Below, one piece after another: positions 1-8,730 of a stretch of 30,903 nt of DNA. The stretch lies in the NCBI GenBank assembly GCA_023386885.1, contig JAEWIX010000082.1:1-30903 (forward strand), in the 5' to 3' direction. The notes below the pieces were generated by a model. That model searched no databases, had not been told where the DNA came from, and saw only the letters and a program-made list of their open reading frames with translations. Positions within the stretch are counted from its first letter, which is position 1. Every line of letters starts with the position of its first letter. Source of the DNA: Pseudomonadota bacterium (lineage in GTDB: Bacteria; Pseudomonadota; Alphaproteobacteria; Rhizobiales; Xanthobacteraceae). Position numbers and translations under genes: made by a program.

Positions 1-1
1 G

Positions 2-1594
2 GACAACCTTGTGACGCTGACGGCGACGGTGACGGACGGCGACGGCGACACGGATCAGGCGACGCTGAACATCGGGCAGAACCTGACGTTCCTGGACGAC
101 GGTCCGTCGATTGGGACGTTCACCACAGGCGTTATTCCCAACGAGATAGGGTCGGTCGCCGGTTTCTTCTCGTTAGCTCCAGGAGCTGACGGGCTCGATC
201 ACTTCAATATCACCGGGCCGGCGATCAGCGGCATTACCTACGTAACGACAGTTGCTCCGGACGGGACCACGACTCTTCATGGACAAGGAAGCGGGGGCAT
301 CGACGCATTTTCGTTAACGGTCGCGTCCGATGGTACCTATCATTTCGATCTGTTCGCGCCCCAATTAGCAACAAGCGCCCCTTATGACCTGACGGCGTTG
401 CCCTCGGGTGGTCCGAGCTGGCGACAGACAACGGATGGTCGGATCGAGTTTTCCAGCCCGGATGGAATCAACTCGAGCGGAGCGGGATTCGGTGTTGCTA
501 ACCAATGGACTGGTGGAAATGAATCCTTCACGATGGAATTCCACAATCCCGGCCAGGCAGGTGACCAACTTCCTTCCGTTAATCCGGAATTCAATGATTC
601 TGTCACGATTAATGTGGCGCAGATCAACGGAGGTGGCGGAACCTATAATTGGACTGCTGTCGACACGGTGCACAATATAACGCAGCATGGCTCGGTCGTC
701 ATCACGGCGGCAGGTGCGGTTCTTATTGATCCGACGATCAGCTTTAATGAACTAACGATTCAAGCCGACAACGTTGGCGGTCAAGGCATTCGCATTACCT
801 CGATGACTGTGTCCAAGACCATCCTCCCTTCCGATCAAAGCTATGACTTCCACGTCACCGCGGTGGATGGTGACGGAGATACAACGGCGACCCAGACACT
901 TCACATCGATCAGGTCGCGGCTGGAAACGGTGGTGCCTACACTCTGGACGGCACGACCGGTGACGATGTCATCGCCGGTAGCTCGCATGCTGACACGATC
1001 TCTGGTGAAGGTGGATTTGATATCGTCGATTACACTGGTAGCGCCGGTGCGATTTCGATCCATCTGGCTGATGATGGTCACGCATCTGGTGCACCGGGCG
1101 ATCCTGCAAATCCTTCTGTCGGTACGATCGGCGGCGGCGATGCGGTCGGAGACAAGCTGACGGGGATCAATGGTTTGATCGGCGGGGCGGGCAATGACGT
1201 CCTGTTCGGCAATGTCAATGACAACTACCTTGCTGGTGGCAAGGGAAATGACACCCTCCGCGGTGGTGGTGGCCATGATACATTCGCCTTCAATTCACCA
1301 GCTGATAATGGCTTTGACACCATCAAGGATTTCCTGACGGGAGCCGACGAGTTGCAATTCTCAGGCAGCGCGTTCGGAGGTTTGACGGCCGGCACGTTGG
1401 ACGCTGAACACTTTAGTACGGTTGATACCGCAGGTGCTGTGCAAGGCCAGCAAGCTGGACCGGAGTTCGTGTTCAACAACCACGACAGTACTCTTTATTA
1501 CGATGCGGATGGAAGTGGTGCGGGTGCTGCGATCGCCATGGCCAAGCTGGAGAATGTGACCAACTTGCAGCATACCGATATTCATATCGTATGA
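2..1594 (+). CDS. Giant RTX/T1SS-143-repeat adhesin, C-terminal part (5' end outside window)
   Basis: The reading frame is open from base 2, so this is the 3' part of a larger gene; about 531 residues are visible. It starts inside a repeat of the T1SS-143/DUF5801 kind (TDGDGDTDQATLNIG, then a DDGPSI linker). One long beta-rich repeat follows to about residue 305 and closes with the same signature (VDGDGDTTATQTLHI). Next come RTX-type glycine/aspartate motifs (GGAGNDVLFG, GGKGNDTLRGG, about residues 393-430) and the usual tail of type I secreted proteins: FDTIKDF, LYYDADGSG, AMAKLENV and a hydrophobic last residue. Such proteins bind calcium and are exported C-terminus first, acting as surface or biofilm adhesins. 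The exporter and a LapG-type protease are encoded convergently next door, which supports a LapA-like role. Any N-terminal retention module and protease site would lie upstream of the window. The last repeat is less GC-rich than the first 120 bases. Confidence 0.93.
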   Translation, partial: DNLVTLTATVTDGDGDTDQATLNIGQNLTFLDDGPSIGTFTTGVIPNEIGSVAGFFSLAPGADGLDHFNITGPAISGITYVTTVAPDGTTTLHGQGSGGIDAFSLTVASDGTYHFDLFAPQLATSAPYDLTALPSGGPSWRQTTDGRIEFSSPDGINSSGAGFGVANQWTGGNESFTMEFHNPGQAGDQLPSVNPEFNDSVTINVAQINGGGGTYNWTAVDTVHNITQHGSVVITAAGAVLIDPTISFNELTIQADNVGGQGIRITSMTVSKTILPSDQSYDFHVTAVDGDGDTTATQTLHIDQVAAGNGGAYTLDGTTGDDVIAGSSHADTISGEGGFDIVDYTGSAGAISIHLADDGHASGAPGDPANPSVGTIGGGDAVGDKLTGINGLIGGAGNDVLFGNVNDNYLAGGKGNDTLRGGGGHDTFAFNSPADNGFDTIKDFLTGADELQFSGSAFGGLTAGTLDAEHFSTVDTAGAVQGQQAGPEFVFNNHDSTLYYDADGSGAGAAIAMAKLENVTNLQHTDIHIV

Positions 1595-1616
1595 TGTATC
1601 CGGATCTGTATTAGGC

Positions 1617-1648
1617 AAAAGGGCGCCACGTTATCGCGGCGCCCTTTT
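1617..1648 (+). terminator. Hairpin terminator after the adhesin gene
   Basis: A perfect 11-base inverted repeat (AAAAGGGCGCC / GGCGCCCTTTT) with a 10-base loop begins 22 bases after the adhesin stop codon and ends in TTTT. Because the arms carry A-runs and T-runs it can work in both directions, so it may also end transcripts of the convergent LapG-like gene that stops at 1719. Confidence 0.9.
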
Positions 1649-1718
1649 ATTTGGAGGCATCTCGATGCGATGCCCTTGTAGACTGGAAGCGCGAGTACGA
1701 TAGACTTCCGCTGGGTCG

Positions 1719-2726
1719 CTAAAGGAGCAACGGCAAAGCCTCGATGTAAGCGCCGGTCGGCTCCGTCACAGCCGTCGGATCCCCGCTCCAGGTTGCGGCA
1801 TCATTCGTAGCGGCTGCGCCAGGCAGCGTCTCCGTATCTGCGTCGAGAACGTTGAGGCTCGCATAGGGTGCGGTCAGCATGAAGACGCCGGTGTGATTCA
1901 GGGCAAACAAGGGGACGAGGTTGCGAGCTTCGATATCGCTGACAATGCGTGACCAGCGATTGTCGAGGATCAGCCAATGGTCATCGAGACGGGCGGCGAG
2001 GACGGCGTGATCCTGCCGAACGCTTCGATCGCGAACCAACACGATGCGCAGACGATCTTGCGGGAAGCCGGCCTGCTGGAGCACGACGTATTTTGCGATC
2101 GCATAGTCCTCGCAATCGCCCTTCGTCGTTGCGAAGCTGGCAAGCGCCGAACTCCAGCGGTCCGGTACGCCGAACTGAGCGATGTCGCTGACGTAACGGA
2201 TCGCAGCGTTGATACCGCGATTGACTTCGTCGAGTTGTGCAAATCCAGATTTGCTGCGAACCGTATCGATCAGGCGTGTGAGTTGAGCGGCGTGAGCCGG
2301 GCAGGAAGCAGCATCTTCGCGGCAATGCGCGAGCGTCTGATTGTCGTGGTCGATTTCAGGTTGAAGCGCATTCCATTTCCGCCACAACAATCCGTCCGGC
2401 GCGCGGAAACCAAACAGTCCAAATGGTTCGCGTCCTTCGATCGGCGGCGTCGTCACCGCCGGTTGATCGGAAGCGATGGCTGCCGTCGGCGACGTGGCGG
2501 CAAGCTGCAAGCCACCGGTCCGCTTTCCGCTATCGAGCTTCGCAAGGACAGCATTGATAGTGAAGAACTTCGCCGGCGCGTGATTCATATCAATTGCAGA
2601 ATCGCGCGAGCTTGCCACGGAAAGAGAATGAGCTTCCGCAAAAGCTTGCTCGGCACTGAAATTCAGACAGATCGATAACGCCAACGCACCCAGCAGCAAT
2701 CCTTGCCGCAAATATCCTGACAACAT
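1719..2726 (-). CDS. LapG-type periplasmic transglutaminase-like cysteine protease
   Basis: 335 residues. The N-terminus is a signal peptide (hydrophobic about residues 8-22, cleavage probably after AFA near 30), so the protein should act in the periplasm. A bacterial transglutaminase-like cysteine protease domain covers about residues 100-285. The triad is readable: C205 in KGDCEDYAIAKY, H240 in QDHAVLAA and D255 in LILDNRW. The acidic residues beside C205 lie where LapG proteins bind calcium. LapG enzymes cut large adhesins such as LapA near a di-alanine site and release them from the cell surface; LapD controls them by c-di-GMP-dependent sequestration. A non-conserved stretch (about 31-95) and a tail (about 290-335) make it longer than typical LapG. 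The start is supported by AGGGG eight bases upstream. It is separated from hlyD by 324 bases, so probably has its own promoter. No LapD gene is visible. Confidence 0.9.
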   Translation of the reverse strand: MLSGYLRQGLLLGALALSICLNFSAEQAFAEAHSLSVASSRDSAIDMNHAPAKFFTINAVLAKLDSGKRTGGLQLAATSPTAAIASDQPAVTTPPIEGREPFGLFGFRAPDGLLWRKWNALQPEIDHDNQTLAHCREDAASCPAHAAQLTRLIDTVRSKSGFAQLDEVNRGINAAIRYVSDIAQFGVPDRWSSALASFATTKGDCEDYAIAKYVVLQQAGFPQDRLRIVLVRDRSVRQDHAVLAARLDDHWLILDNRWSRIVSDIEARNLVPLFALNHTGVFMLTAPYASLNVLDADTETLPGAAATNDAATWSGDPTAVTEPTGAYIEALPLLL

Positions 2727-3050
2727 GACCGACGCCCCTGTTCGGGATATCGGTCGACGTCTGCTGCGCTGATCCGACCCCGTTCTGTTGGCGGCGACGA
2801 TGCGGCGCAGGCGGCTTCAATCGGGTTAATCGACGGGTCGAGCCGGAACGGTTTCAATGGAAGCGGTCAATCCGGCATTGTCTGAATCGATCAATTTGAA
2901 TTCAAATTCGTACGGGCAACGTGTTGTGCCCAACGGCCCCGCGATGTGCGGCATTATCGGGCGTAAACTATGCCTTTATGGATGTGCATAGCGCTGAAGC
3001 GGCTCGGACTCGAGCGCGGCAGTGTCCGTACCGGTATCGTTGCTATTTTA
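2727..3050. other. Intergenic region between lapG-like and hlyD-like genes
   Basis: 324 bases with no convincing gene; antisense frames here extend into the flanking genes and carry no recognisable domain. It holds a 16-base perfect palindrome (2893-2908) and a candidate promoter for the LapG-like gene, listed separately. A weak inverted repeat (GGGCA / TGCCC, about 2924-2942) follows. I saw no clear terminator for the hlyD transcript, so read-through into the LapG-like gene is possible. Confidence 0.6.
2877..2908 (-). promoter_or_regulatory. Candidate lapG-like promoter overlapped by a 16-bp palindrome
   Basis: On the - strand TTGAAT (2905-2900) and GACAAT (2882-2877) are separated by 17 bases, a 4/6 plus 4/6 match to sigma-70 hexamers, about 150 bases before the LapG-like start. 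The -35 box lies inside the perfect palindrome AATTTGAATTCAAATT (2893-2908), a plausible site for a dimeric regulator. Both points are read from the sequence; function is inference, and AT-rich palindromes can arise by chance. Confidence 0.35.
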
Positions 3051-4301
3051 TTAATGCTCGCGCAGGGCTTCGCTTCGCAGGATGCGAGCGGGCTTGAGAA
3101 TGTAGTCGAGCACGGACTTCTGTCCGGTCAGTACTTCAACGGTCGTTACCATACCTGGGATAATGGGCAGAGGACTTGTCGCCGAGCCGAGATAATTCTT
3201 ATCGGTGCGGACGATGACGCGATAGAAAGTCTCCTTGCGGCCGGCCGCGTCGGGCTTTTCATCGACGATGGTATCGGCGCTGATGCGTTCGACCTTGCCT
3301 TTGAGCGTGCCGTAGACGGAGGAATCGTAAGCCGAGATTTTCACCACGGCATCTTGCCCTGCGCGGATGAAAGCGATGTCCTGCGGGCGGATGCGACCCT
3401 CGACAAGAAGCGTATCGTCGAGCGGTACGATTTCGATCAGGTTGGCACCGGGTTGAACGACAGCGCCGATTGTCGTGACGTTGAGCTTGTTGACGATCCC
3501 GTGGACTGGCGCCTTGAGGTCGGTCCGCCGCAAACGGTCCTGCGCGGATTTCATGTTCTCTTCGAGAACCGCGAGATCGCCACGCGACTTGGCAAGATCT
3601 TCGTCCGCTTGTGAGCGAAACGACGTCACGATGCTGTTGATCTTTGCTTGAGCCTCCGCCAGTTGTCCCTTCATCTCCGTTTCCTGACGTTGCAGGCGGA
3701 TCATCTCGATCTCCGGGACGACCTTCTTTTCGTAGAGGTTTCGCGTGATCGTCAATTCGCGATCGAGAAGTTTCAGCGATCCGGTCAGGCGGGTAACCTG
3801 CTGCGTGAGGACGTCGACGTCCCGCGCGACCTTCTTCTCCCGCATATTGAAAACACTGGTTTCGGTTGCCACTGCCGCCGGAACAGTTTCCGGAAGTTGA
3901 TCCGGAAACGTGATCTCGGACCGTCCCCGCGCTTCAGCCTCCAATCTGGCGACGCGTGCTGCGAGCGCCGTGCGGCGCTCCTGCAGTTCCCCGTATTCGG
4001 AGGAAAATTTGGTGTCGTCGATCTTCATCAGGACCTGATCTTTGTCGACGATCGCGCCTTCCTTGACGAGGATTTCATTGACAATGCCGCCTTCGAGCGA
4101 CTGCATGACCTGTATTTGCTGTGACGGGATGACCCGGCCGTCGCCGCGTTTGACTTCGTCGAGGATGGCGAAGTGAGCCCAGGTCACGAACACCACGAGC
4201 AGGGCGACCGCACTGAACAACAGCAAGCGCAGACTATGCGGCGTCCGCATCAATGATGCAGCGCGGATGTCATTGGCGAATGCAAAGTCAGACGACTGCA
4301 T
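3051..4301 (-). CDS. HlyD-family type I secretion periplasmic adaptor
   Basis: 416 residues. A short cytoplasmic N-terminus is followed by one membrane segment (about residues 26-47), then a lipoyl half-motif (GRVIPSQQIQVMQSLEGGIV), a long alpha-helical hairpin (about 100-265), the second lipoyl half (LKAPVHGIVNKLNVTTIG) and a beta-barrel region with the family tail (PGMVTTVEVLTG). It should link the inner-membrane ABC exporter to the TolC-like channel for one-step export of the adhesin. Its ATG overlaps the end of the exporter gene by 14 bases and has no strong ribosome site of its own, so translation is probably coupled. LapC/LssD-type proteins are the likely relatives. Confidence 0.93.
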   Translation of the reverse strand: MQSSDFAFANDIRAASLMRTPHSLRLLLFSAVALLVVFVTWAHFAILDEVKRGDGRVIPSQQIQVMQSLEGGIVNEILVKEGAIVDKDQVLMKIDDTKFSSEYGELQERRTALAARVARLEAEARGRSEITFPDQLPETVPAAVATETSVFNMREKKVARDVDVLTQQVTRLTGSLKLLDRELTITRNLYEKKVVPEIEMIRLQRQETEMKGQLAEAQAKINSIVTSFRSQADEDLAKSRGDLAVLEENMKSAQDRLRRTDLKAPVHGIVNKLNVTTIGAVVQPGANLIEIVPLDDTLLVEGRIRPQDIAFIRAGQDAVVKISAYDSSVYGTLKGKVERISADTIVDEKPDAAGRKETFYRVIVRTDKNYLGSATSPLPIIPGMVTTVEVLTGQKSVLDYILKPARILRSEALREH

Positions 4302-6588
4302 TGGGTTTGATTCCGGTAGAGACGGGCCGCGCGGAAGCTTGCAGCGGCTGAGCTTGAGGTTGTTGATTTTGCGGAGCAGGCGTCTGCTTGCCTTGCAGCA
4401 ATGTCAGCACCTTGTCGCGCGGTCCATCCGCCAGCAATCGTCCGTTGTCGAATAACAACAACCGATCAACCATGTTCAAAAGCGACAGCCGATGAGTGGA
4501 GATCAGGATCGTGGGTCGCTCATCGCCAATGGTGCGCAGGCGTTCGAGAAATTCCGCTTCGCTGCGCACGTCGAAATGTGCGGTCGGCTCGTCGAAGAAC
4601 AAAACGCGCGGTTTCCGGATGAGAACGCGCGCCAATCCGATTGCCTGCTTTTGTCCACCCGACAGGCTGCGGCCGCCTTCGGAGATCGGCATGTCGTAAC
4701 CCATGGGATGGCCGGCGATGAAGGTCTCGACGCCCGACAGCCGTGCGGCAGCGAGAATTTGCTCGTCGGTCGCATCCGGTTTGCCGAGTGCGATGTTGTC
4801 GCGCAAGCGACCCAAAAAGAGGTCGGTATCCTGCATCGCGAATCCGATGCCAGCGCGTAAATCCGATGGGTCGTATTGGCGGGAATCCACGCCATCGACC
4901 AGAATACGTCCTTCTTCTGCTTCGTAGAACCCGAGCAAAAGACGGCCGACCGTTGTTTTCCCGGACCCGACGCGCCCGATGATTCCGACGCGCTCGCCCG
5001 ACTCGATCTTGAAGGAGACGTTGTCGAGCGCTTTCCCCGGCGCATTGGGATAAGAGAAACTGACCTTGTCGAACTGGATCCGCCCTTCCTCGATCGAACG
5101 CGCAACATAGCGACGCTGCGGAGAGCGCTCGCGTTCGAGTGACATGATGCGGTTGATTGCCCTAAGGGATTCGAGCGTCTGGGTGGCGCGGGTAATCACC
5201 GAGGCGATTCCGGCGATCGGAGCAAGAATTCGGCCGGCAAGAATATTGGACGCGATAAGGGCGCCGATGGTCAGTTCGCCATTGAGGATCAGGAAGACGC
5301 CGACGACCATAATCAGCAGGCTGGTGATCTGTTGCGCAGTGCTGGCACTTGTGAGCGCGAGCGACGCCCAGAAATGAACGTCTTCGCCGGATCTGGCACT
5401 TGCTGCCACCGACCGTTCCCATGCCGCCTGCATACGGGATTCGGCGCCGGTCGCGCGCACTGTTTCCAGACCGCCGAGCGATTCGACCAGAACGCCGTGA
5501 CGCGCCGCGGATTCGGATTGCAGGCGCTTCATCGCCCGGTCCAGCGGCTTTTGCACCAACAGTCCGACCGCGATCATGATCGGCAGCATCGCCAGAGGGA
5601 TCCATGCGATGGGGCCTGCGATGAGGAATAGCACGCCGATGAACACGACCGCGAACAGCAGGTCCGTTGCCGACACGACGCTGCCGGAGGTGAAGAACTC
5701 ACGGACGGAATCAAAGTCGCGCAACTGATTGGCGATCACGCCTACCGACATCGGCCGCTGGGCCATCTTCACGGCCATGACGTGTTCGAAGATGTTTGCC
5801 GCCAGCACGACGTCGACGGTCTTGCTGGTCACGTCGATGATAAGGCTGCGGACAGTGCGCAGAATGAAATCGAAGACGATGGCGATCACCATTCCGATCG
5901 CCAATGCGGTTAGCGACGGGATCGCACCGTTCGGGATGATGCGATCGTAGACGCTCATCGTGAACAGCGGGGTCGCTAGCGCCAGTAGGTTGATCAGGAA
6001 CGCTGCCAGGGCGATGTGCGTATAGTTCGGTAGCTGCGTTTTGACGACGGACCAGAACCAATGCGGACGCGGCAAGTCGCCGGCTGCAACAGTGCGCGCG
6101 TCAGTGTCTCCTGCTGGCCGGACCAGGAAGGCATAGCCCGTGTACGACGCGGCGAGTGCGTCGGCGCTTTCCGTGACCGCCGATGATGCATCTGCGGTCG
6201 GGTCAACGTAGCGCACCGTTTTGGCCGCCGAGTCGCGCTCCAGCAGGACAAGTGCACGACTGTCCTTCATGATGAGGACCGCTGGAAGAACCAATGCCGG
6301 AATATCCGCAAGGTCGCGTTTGGTGGCTTCGGTCTCCAGACCTGCGCGACGTGCCGCACGATCGTACAGCGGCACCGAAAGGCGTCCGTCAGTGATTGGC
6401 AAGCCGCCGAGGATGGCGTCGCGGCTGATTGCGCGGCCATGGAAGGCGGCGAGGTAGGTGAGTGTTGCCGCTAGCGGATCCGGCTTGTTCCCGGTCTCGG
6501 CTACGCCTGATTGGGCCGGTGCCATACCAATGGCATCGGCTTGTGGCTCACTGGATTCCACCTTGGATCGTGAGGGCCGAAATAACAT
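4288..6588 (-). CDS. Type I secretion ABC exporter, LapB type with cysteine-less C39-like domain
   Basis: 766 residues from the ATG at 6588, chosen because GAGG lies nine bases upstream; a TTG 15 bases earlier has no ribosome site. Order: a C39-like domain (about 35-155) in which no catalytic cysteine is visible, so it probably binds substrate rather than cutting a leader; a six-helix ABC membrane domain (about 175-465); a nucleotide-binding domain with Walker A GRVGSGKTT (about 538-546), Q-loop MQDTDLF, signature LSGGQ (642-646), Walker B LFFDEPTAHFD (E667) and H-loop STHR (H699). The C-terminal 40 residues are rich in Q, P and A. Exporters of large RTX adhesins (LapB, LssB) have this layout. 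It follows tolC by 144 bases and overlaps hlyD. Confidence 0.94.
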   Translation of the reverse strand: MLFRPSRSKVESSEPQADAIGMAPAQSGVAETGNKPDPLAATLTYLAAFHGRAISRDAILGGLPITDGRLSVPLYDRAARRAGLETEATKRDLADIPALVLPAVLIMKDSRALVLLERDSAAKTVRYVDPTADASSAVTESADALAASYTGYAFLVRPAGDTDARTVAAGDLPRPHWFWSVVKTQLPNYTHIALAAFLINLLALATPLFTMSVYDRIIPNGAIPSLTALAIGMVIAIVFDFILRTVRSLIIDVTSKTVDVVLAANIFEHVMAVKMAQRPMSVGVIANQLRDFDSVREFFTSGSVVSATDLLFAVVFIGVLFLIAGPIAWIPLAMLPIMIAVGLLVQKPLDRAMKRLQSESAARHGVLVESLGGLETVRATGAESRMQAAWERSVAASARSGEDVHFWASLALTSASTAQQITSLLIMVVGVFLILNGELTIGALIASNILAGRILAPIAGIASVITRATQTLESLRAINRIMSLERERSPQRRYVARSIEEGRIQFDKVSFSYPNAPGKALDNVSFKIESGERVGIIGRVGSGKTTVGRLLLGFYEAEEGRILVDGVDSRQYDPSDLRAGIGFAMQDTDLFLGRLRDNIALGKPDATDEQILAAARLSGVETFIAGHPMGYDMPISEGGRSLSGGQKQAIGLARVLIRKPRVLFFDEPTAHFDVRSEAEFLERLRTIGDERPTILISTHRLSLLNMVDRLLLFDNGRLLADGPRDKVLTLLQGKQTPAPQNQQPQAQPLQASARPVSTGIKPNAVV

Positions 6589-6661
6589 CGGTCCGTGCCT
6601 CAATATGCTTAGGTATTAAATGCAATCGCGGCCGCTCACCGACCTCTGCCAGCATATGCAA

Positions 6662-6700
6662 TAATGCGGCTTAAATCATTCGTCGATTTAAGCCGCATTA
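6662..6700 (-). terminator. Perfect 16-bp hairpin between tolC-like and exporter genes
   Basis: TAATGCGGCTTAAATC and its exact reverse complement flank a seven-base loop (6678-6684). It lies 32 bases after the tolC-like stop and upstream of the exporter start on the same strand. The - strand tail is only weakly T-rich (ATTATTG), so it may be a partial terminator, an RNA-stabilising end for tolC mRNA, or a regulator site before the exporter genes. Confidence 0.6.
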
Positions 6701-6732
6701 ATTAAGCATTAATTCTTCGAAAGCTGAGGGGC

Positions 6733-8376
6733 CTAGTTTTTGGCTCCGCTGGTTCCGGCCTGTAGCCAGAGAGGCTTTTCGGCTGGAGCGTAGGCGAGAG
6801 CGTCCGATGGATTCGCGGCTGGGCCGCTTCGCGCCTGCTCGGTCCAAGACGGACGCACCGATGAATTGGCAGTGTCCGTAGCGACTTTCCAACGGGCGTT
6901 GAAGCCTTCGCTTGCAACATGGCGGGCGGTCGGGAGCGTCGCATAGGGTGCGGGGGCAACCGGCATCGACGTCATTTGGAGCGGCTCCGAGCCAACGTCG
7001 GGAAGGGTCACGCGCGGCGTCGGGAACGAGTAGGGGAATACTGCCACCGGAAGCTTGTCCAAGGGAGCCGCATCGACCGGCGGGGGCGACTTCAGATATT
7101 GCAGCAAAGTTCCCATCGCAGCCAGAAGCTGATAGTCGGCGAAAACCAAAACGCCACGCGATGACGTCAACGATACTGATGCGTTGAAGAACTGGTTCTC
7201 GGCGTTCAACAGGTCGATCAGTGAACGCTGTCCGAGCTCATATTCTTTCTGATAGGCGGAGATGGTCTTTCTGTCGGCCTGAAGCTGACGAGTCAGCGCC
7301 GAAATCTTGTCGGCGGTAATAGTCCTTGCGGCCCAAGCCTTGTCGATAGATTCCAGGGCGTCGCGCTGGAGGCGGGAGCGGGCCAAAGCTGCCTGGGTAT
7401 AACGTTCCGCCATCTCAGACCGACGCCAAACGTCCTGCCCGCCACGGAAGATATCCCATGAAACGACGAACTTGCCGCTGTAGTCCTCGCGATTGACGCC
7501 GATGAACGGATAGGTGTTGTCGGACTTCGTGGCGCGGGCTTCGAACGCGACGTTCGGCATGAAGGCGCCGTCCGTGACGCGGAACGCTTCACGCGCGGCA
7601 TCCGCATCGGCACCGGCTGCCAGAATAGTGGGATTCATGCGCAAGGTGGCGGCGAGCGCGGCATCCTTGGATCGCGGCATTCCGGCAAGCGGACCCGGGA
7701 ATCTCAGATTGATCGGCTCCAGGCCGACAACCTTGCGATACTTGGCCCGTGCTTCATCGAGGCTGCGTCGGAATTCGGCCAATTGTGCGCGGGCGCTCTC
7801 GACGCGTTCCCGCGCCTGTTCGAGGTCACCTTCGCCCGACCGTCCGCCCTGATAGCGAGAATTGACGTTGCTGAAGATTTTTTCGTGATTGCGGACGTTC
7901 TGCTGAGCGAGATCGACCAGACGCAGATAGCGAACCACATCGACATAGGCTTCAGCGGCGTCGAGCGCGATAAGCTCGGTTCGTTCACGTACGCGGAAAG
8001 CCGACGCATTCACGCGCGCAGACTGCCGCCAGATGTCATGGATCGACGCAAATCCGTCGAACAGAACTTGGCGAATGATGACGGAGCTTTCGTTGCCCGA
8101 CCGCCAGCGGCCAGTGCCGGTGAGCGGCGGAACTGACGACAGATCGTTGAATTTTTCCGGGCCATACCGCCCTTCGAAGCGAACTTGAGGGAGCAGGGTG
8201 CTTTGGGTTTGACGCAGCTCGGATTCTGTGGCGCGACGGTTGGCGGCAGCTTCGCCAACGCCAGGATTTGTTTTCACAGCCTGACGCAGAGCATCATTAA
8301 TAGAAAACTGTTCGGCTGATGCAGCTTGGCTAACCACCAAGACAGCACCCGCAACCAGGAAACAAAGCTTTCTCAT
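6733..8376 (-). CDS. TolC-family outer-membrane channel of type I secretion
   Basis: 547 residues from the ATG at 8376. This start gives a clean signal peptide (MRKLCFLVAGAVLVV...ASA, about 22 residues); the open frame continues 94 codons upstream but that extension has no signal or domain. Two outer-membrane-efflux repeats follow: the first with NPGVGEAAANRRATESELRQ and SVIIRQVLFDG, the second with NPTILAAGADADAAREAF, VVSWDIFRGG and ELGQRSLIDLLNAENQ, ending near TLLQYL at about residue 433. A proline- and alanine-rich tail of about 110 residues comes after the barrel, unlike short TolC ends. It is the outer-membrane exit for the adhesin with the HlyD and ABC genes downstream. Confidence 0.92.
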   Translation of the reverse strand: MRKLCFLVAGAVLVVSQAASAEQFSINDALRQAVKTNPGVGEAAANRRATESELRQTQSTLLPQVRFEGRYGPEKFNDLSSVPPLTGTGRWRSGNESSVIIRQVLFDGFASIHDIWRQSARVNASAFRVRERTELIALDAAEAYVDVVRYLRLVDLAQQNVRNHEKIFSNVNSRYQGGRSGEGDLEQARERVESARAQLAEFRRSLDEARAKYRKVVGLEPINLRFPGPLAGMPRSKDAALAATLRMNPTILAAGADADAAREAFRVTDGAFMPNVAFEARATKSDNTYPFIGVNREDYSGKFVVSWDIFRGGQDVWRRSEMAERYTQAALARSRLQRDALESIDKAWAARTITADKISALTRQLQADRKTISAYQKEYELGQRSLIDLLNAENQFFNASVSLTSSRGVLVFADYQLLAAMGTLLQYLKSPPPVDAAPLDKLPVAVFPYSFPTPRVTLPDVGSEPLQMTSMPVAPAPYATLPTARHVASEGFNARWKVATDTANSSVRPSWTEQARSGPAANPSDALAYAPAEKPLWLQAGTSGAKN

Positions 8377-8730
8377 CAATTTGCCCCAAGCAAAGAAATT
8401 AGGTGCGGAATTCGCATAAAATCGAGTCATCCTACCAAGCGGAACTGGAACCACATATAGTTTTTGAGACACAGTTCCGCCGTAAAATGCACCAATTCCG
8501 TGAAATTTTCTTTCGCGCGCAAGGTGTTCCCCGTGGTTTGACCTTGGGAAGTCACCGTTGCGCCAAAAACCAACCTCAATCGTCGTGGATTCGCGCAACC
8601 ATAGGCTGTGCGGAGTTCCCCGCCAAGCGAATTGAGCTTGGATGATGTTAATATCCATTGAGGGTATTATTGTAGGGCGGCAAGCGGTGCCTCTACGAAA
8701 AGCAAAATTAGGGGCTGGCCGACTCGGCCG
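8377..8730. promoter_or_regulatory. tolC-like upstream region with inverted repeat
   Basis: 354 bases with no supported gene. They should contain the promoter of the secretion genes, but I found no convincing -35/-10 pair. The leader holds a perfect 9-base inverted repeat, GCGGAACTG (8439-8447) and CAGTTCCGC (8472-8480), 24 bases apart and about 60-105 bases before the tolC-like ATG. It could fold in the mRNA leader or bind a regulator. Confidence 0.4.

Noticed and set aside
1..120. Tandem GACGGCGACGGCGACA bases read as a DNA repeat array or CRISPR-like element
   Set aside because: The repetition encodes the DGDGD motif of the adhesin repeat in frame; there are no spacers or regular units.
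1977..3614. Open frames on the + strand opposite the LapG-like and HlyD-like genes
   Set aside because: They overlap genes with conserved catalytic or structural motifs and show no domain of their own.
4288..6588. Active C39 leader peptidase in the exporter
   Set aside because: No cysteine is present in the N-terminal domain, and the RTX-type adhesin has a C-terminal signal, not a double-glycine leader.
8377..8658. N-terminal extension of the TolC-like protein
   Set aside because: A proper signal peptide starts at 8376; the extra 94 codons would bury it and contain no conserved segment.
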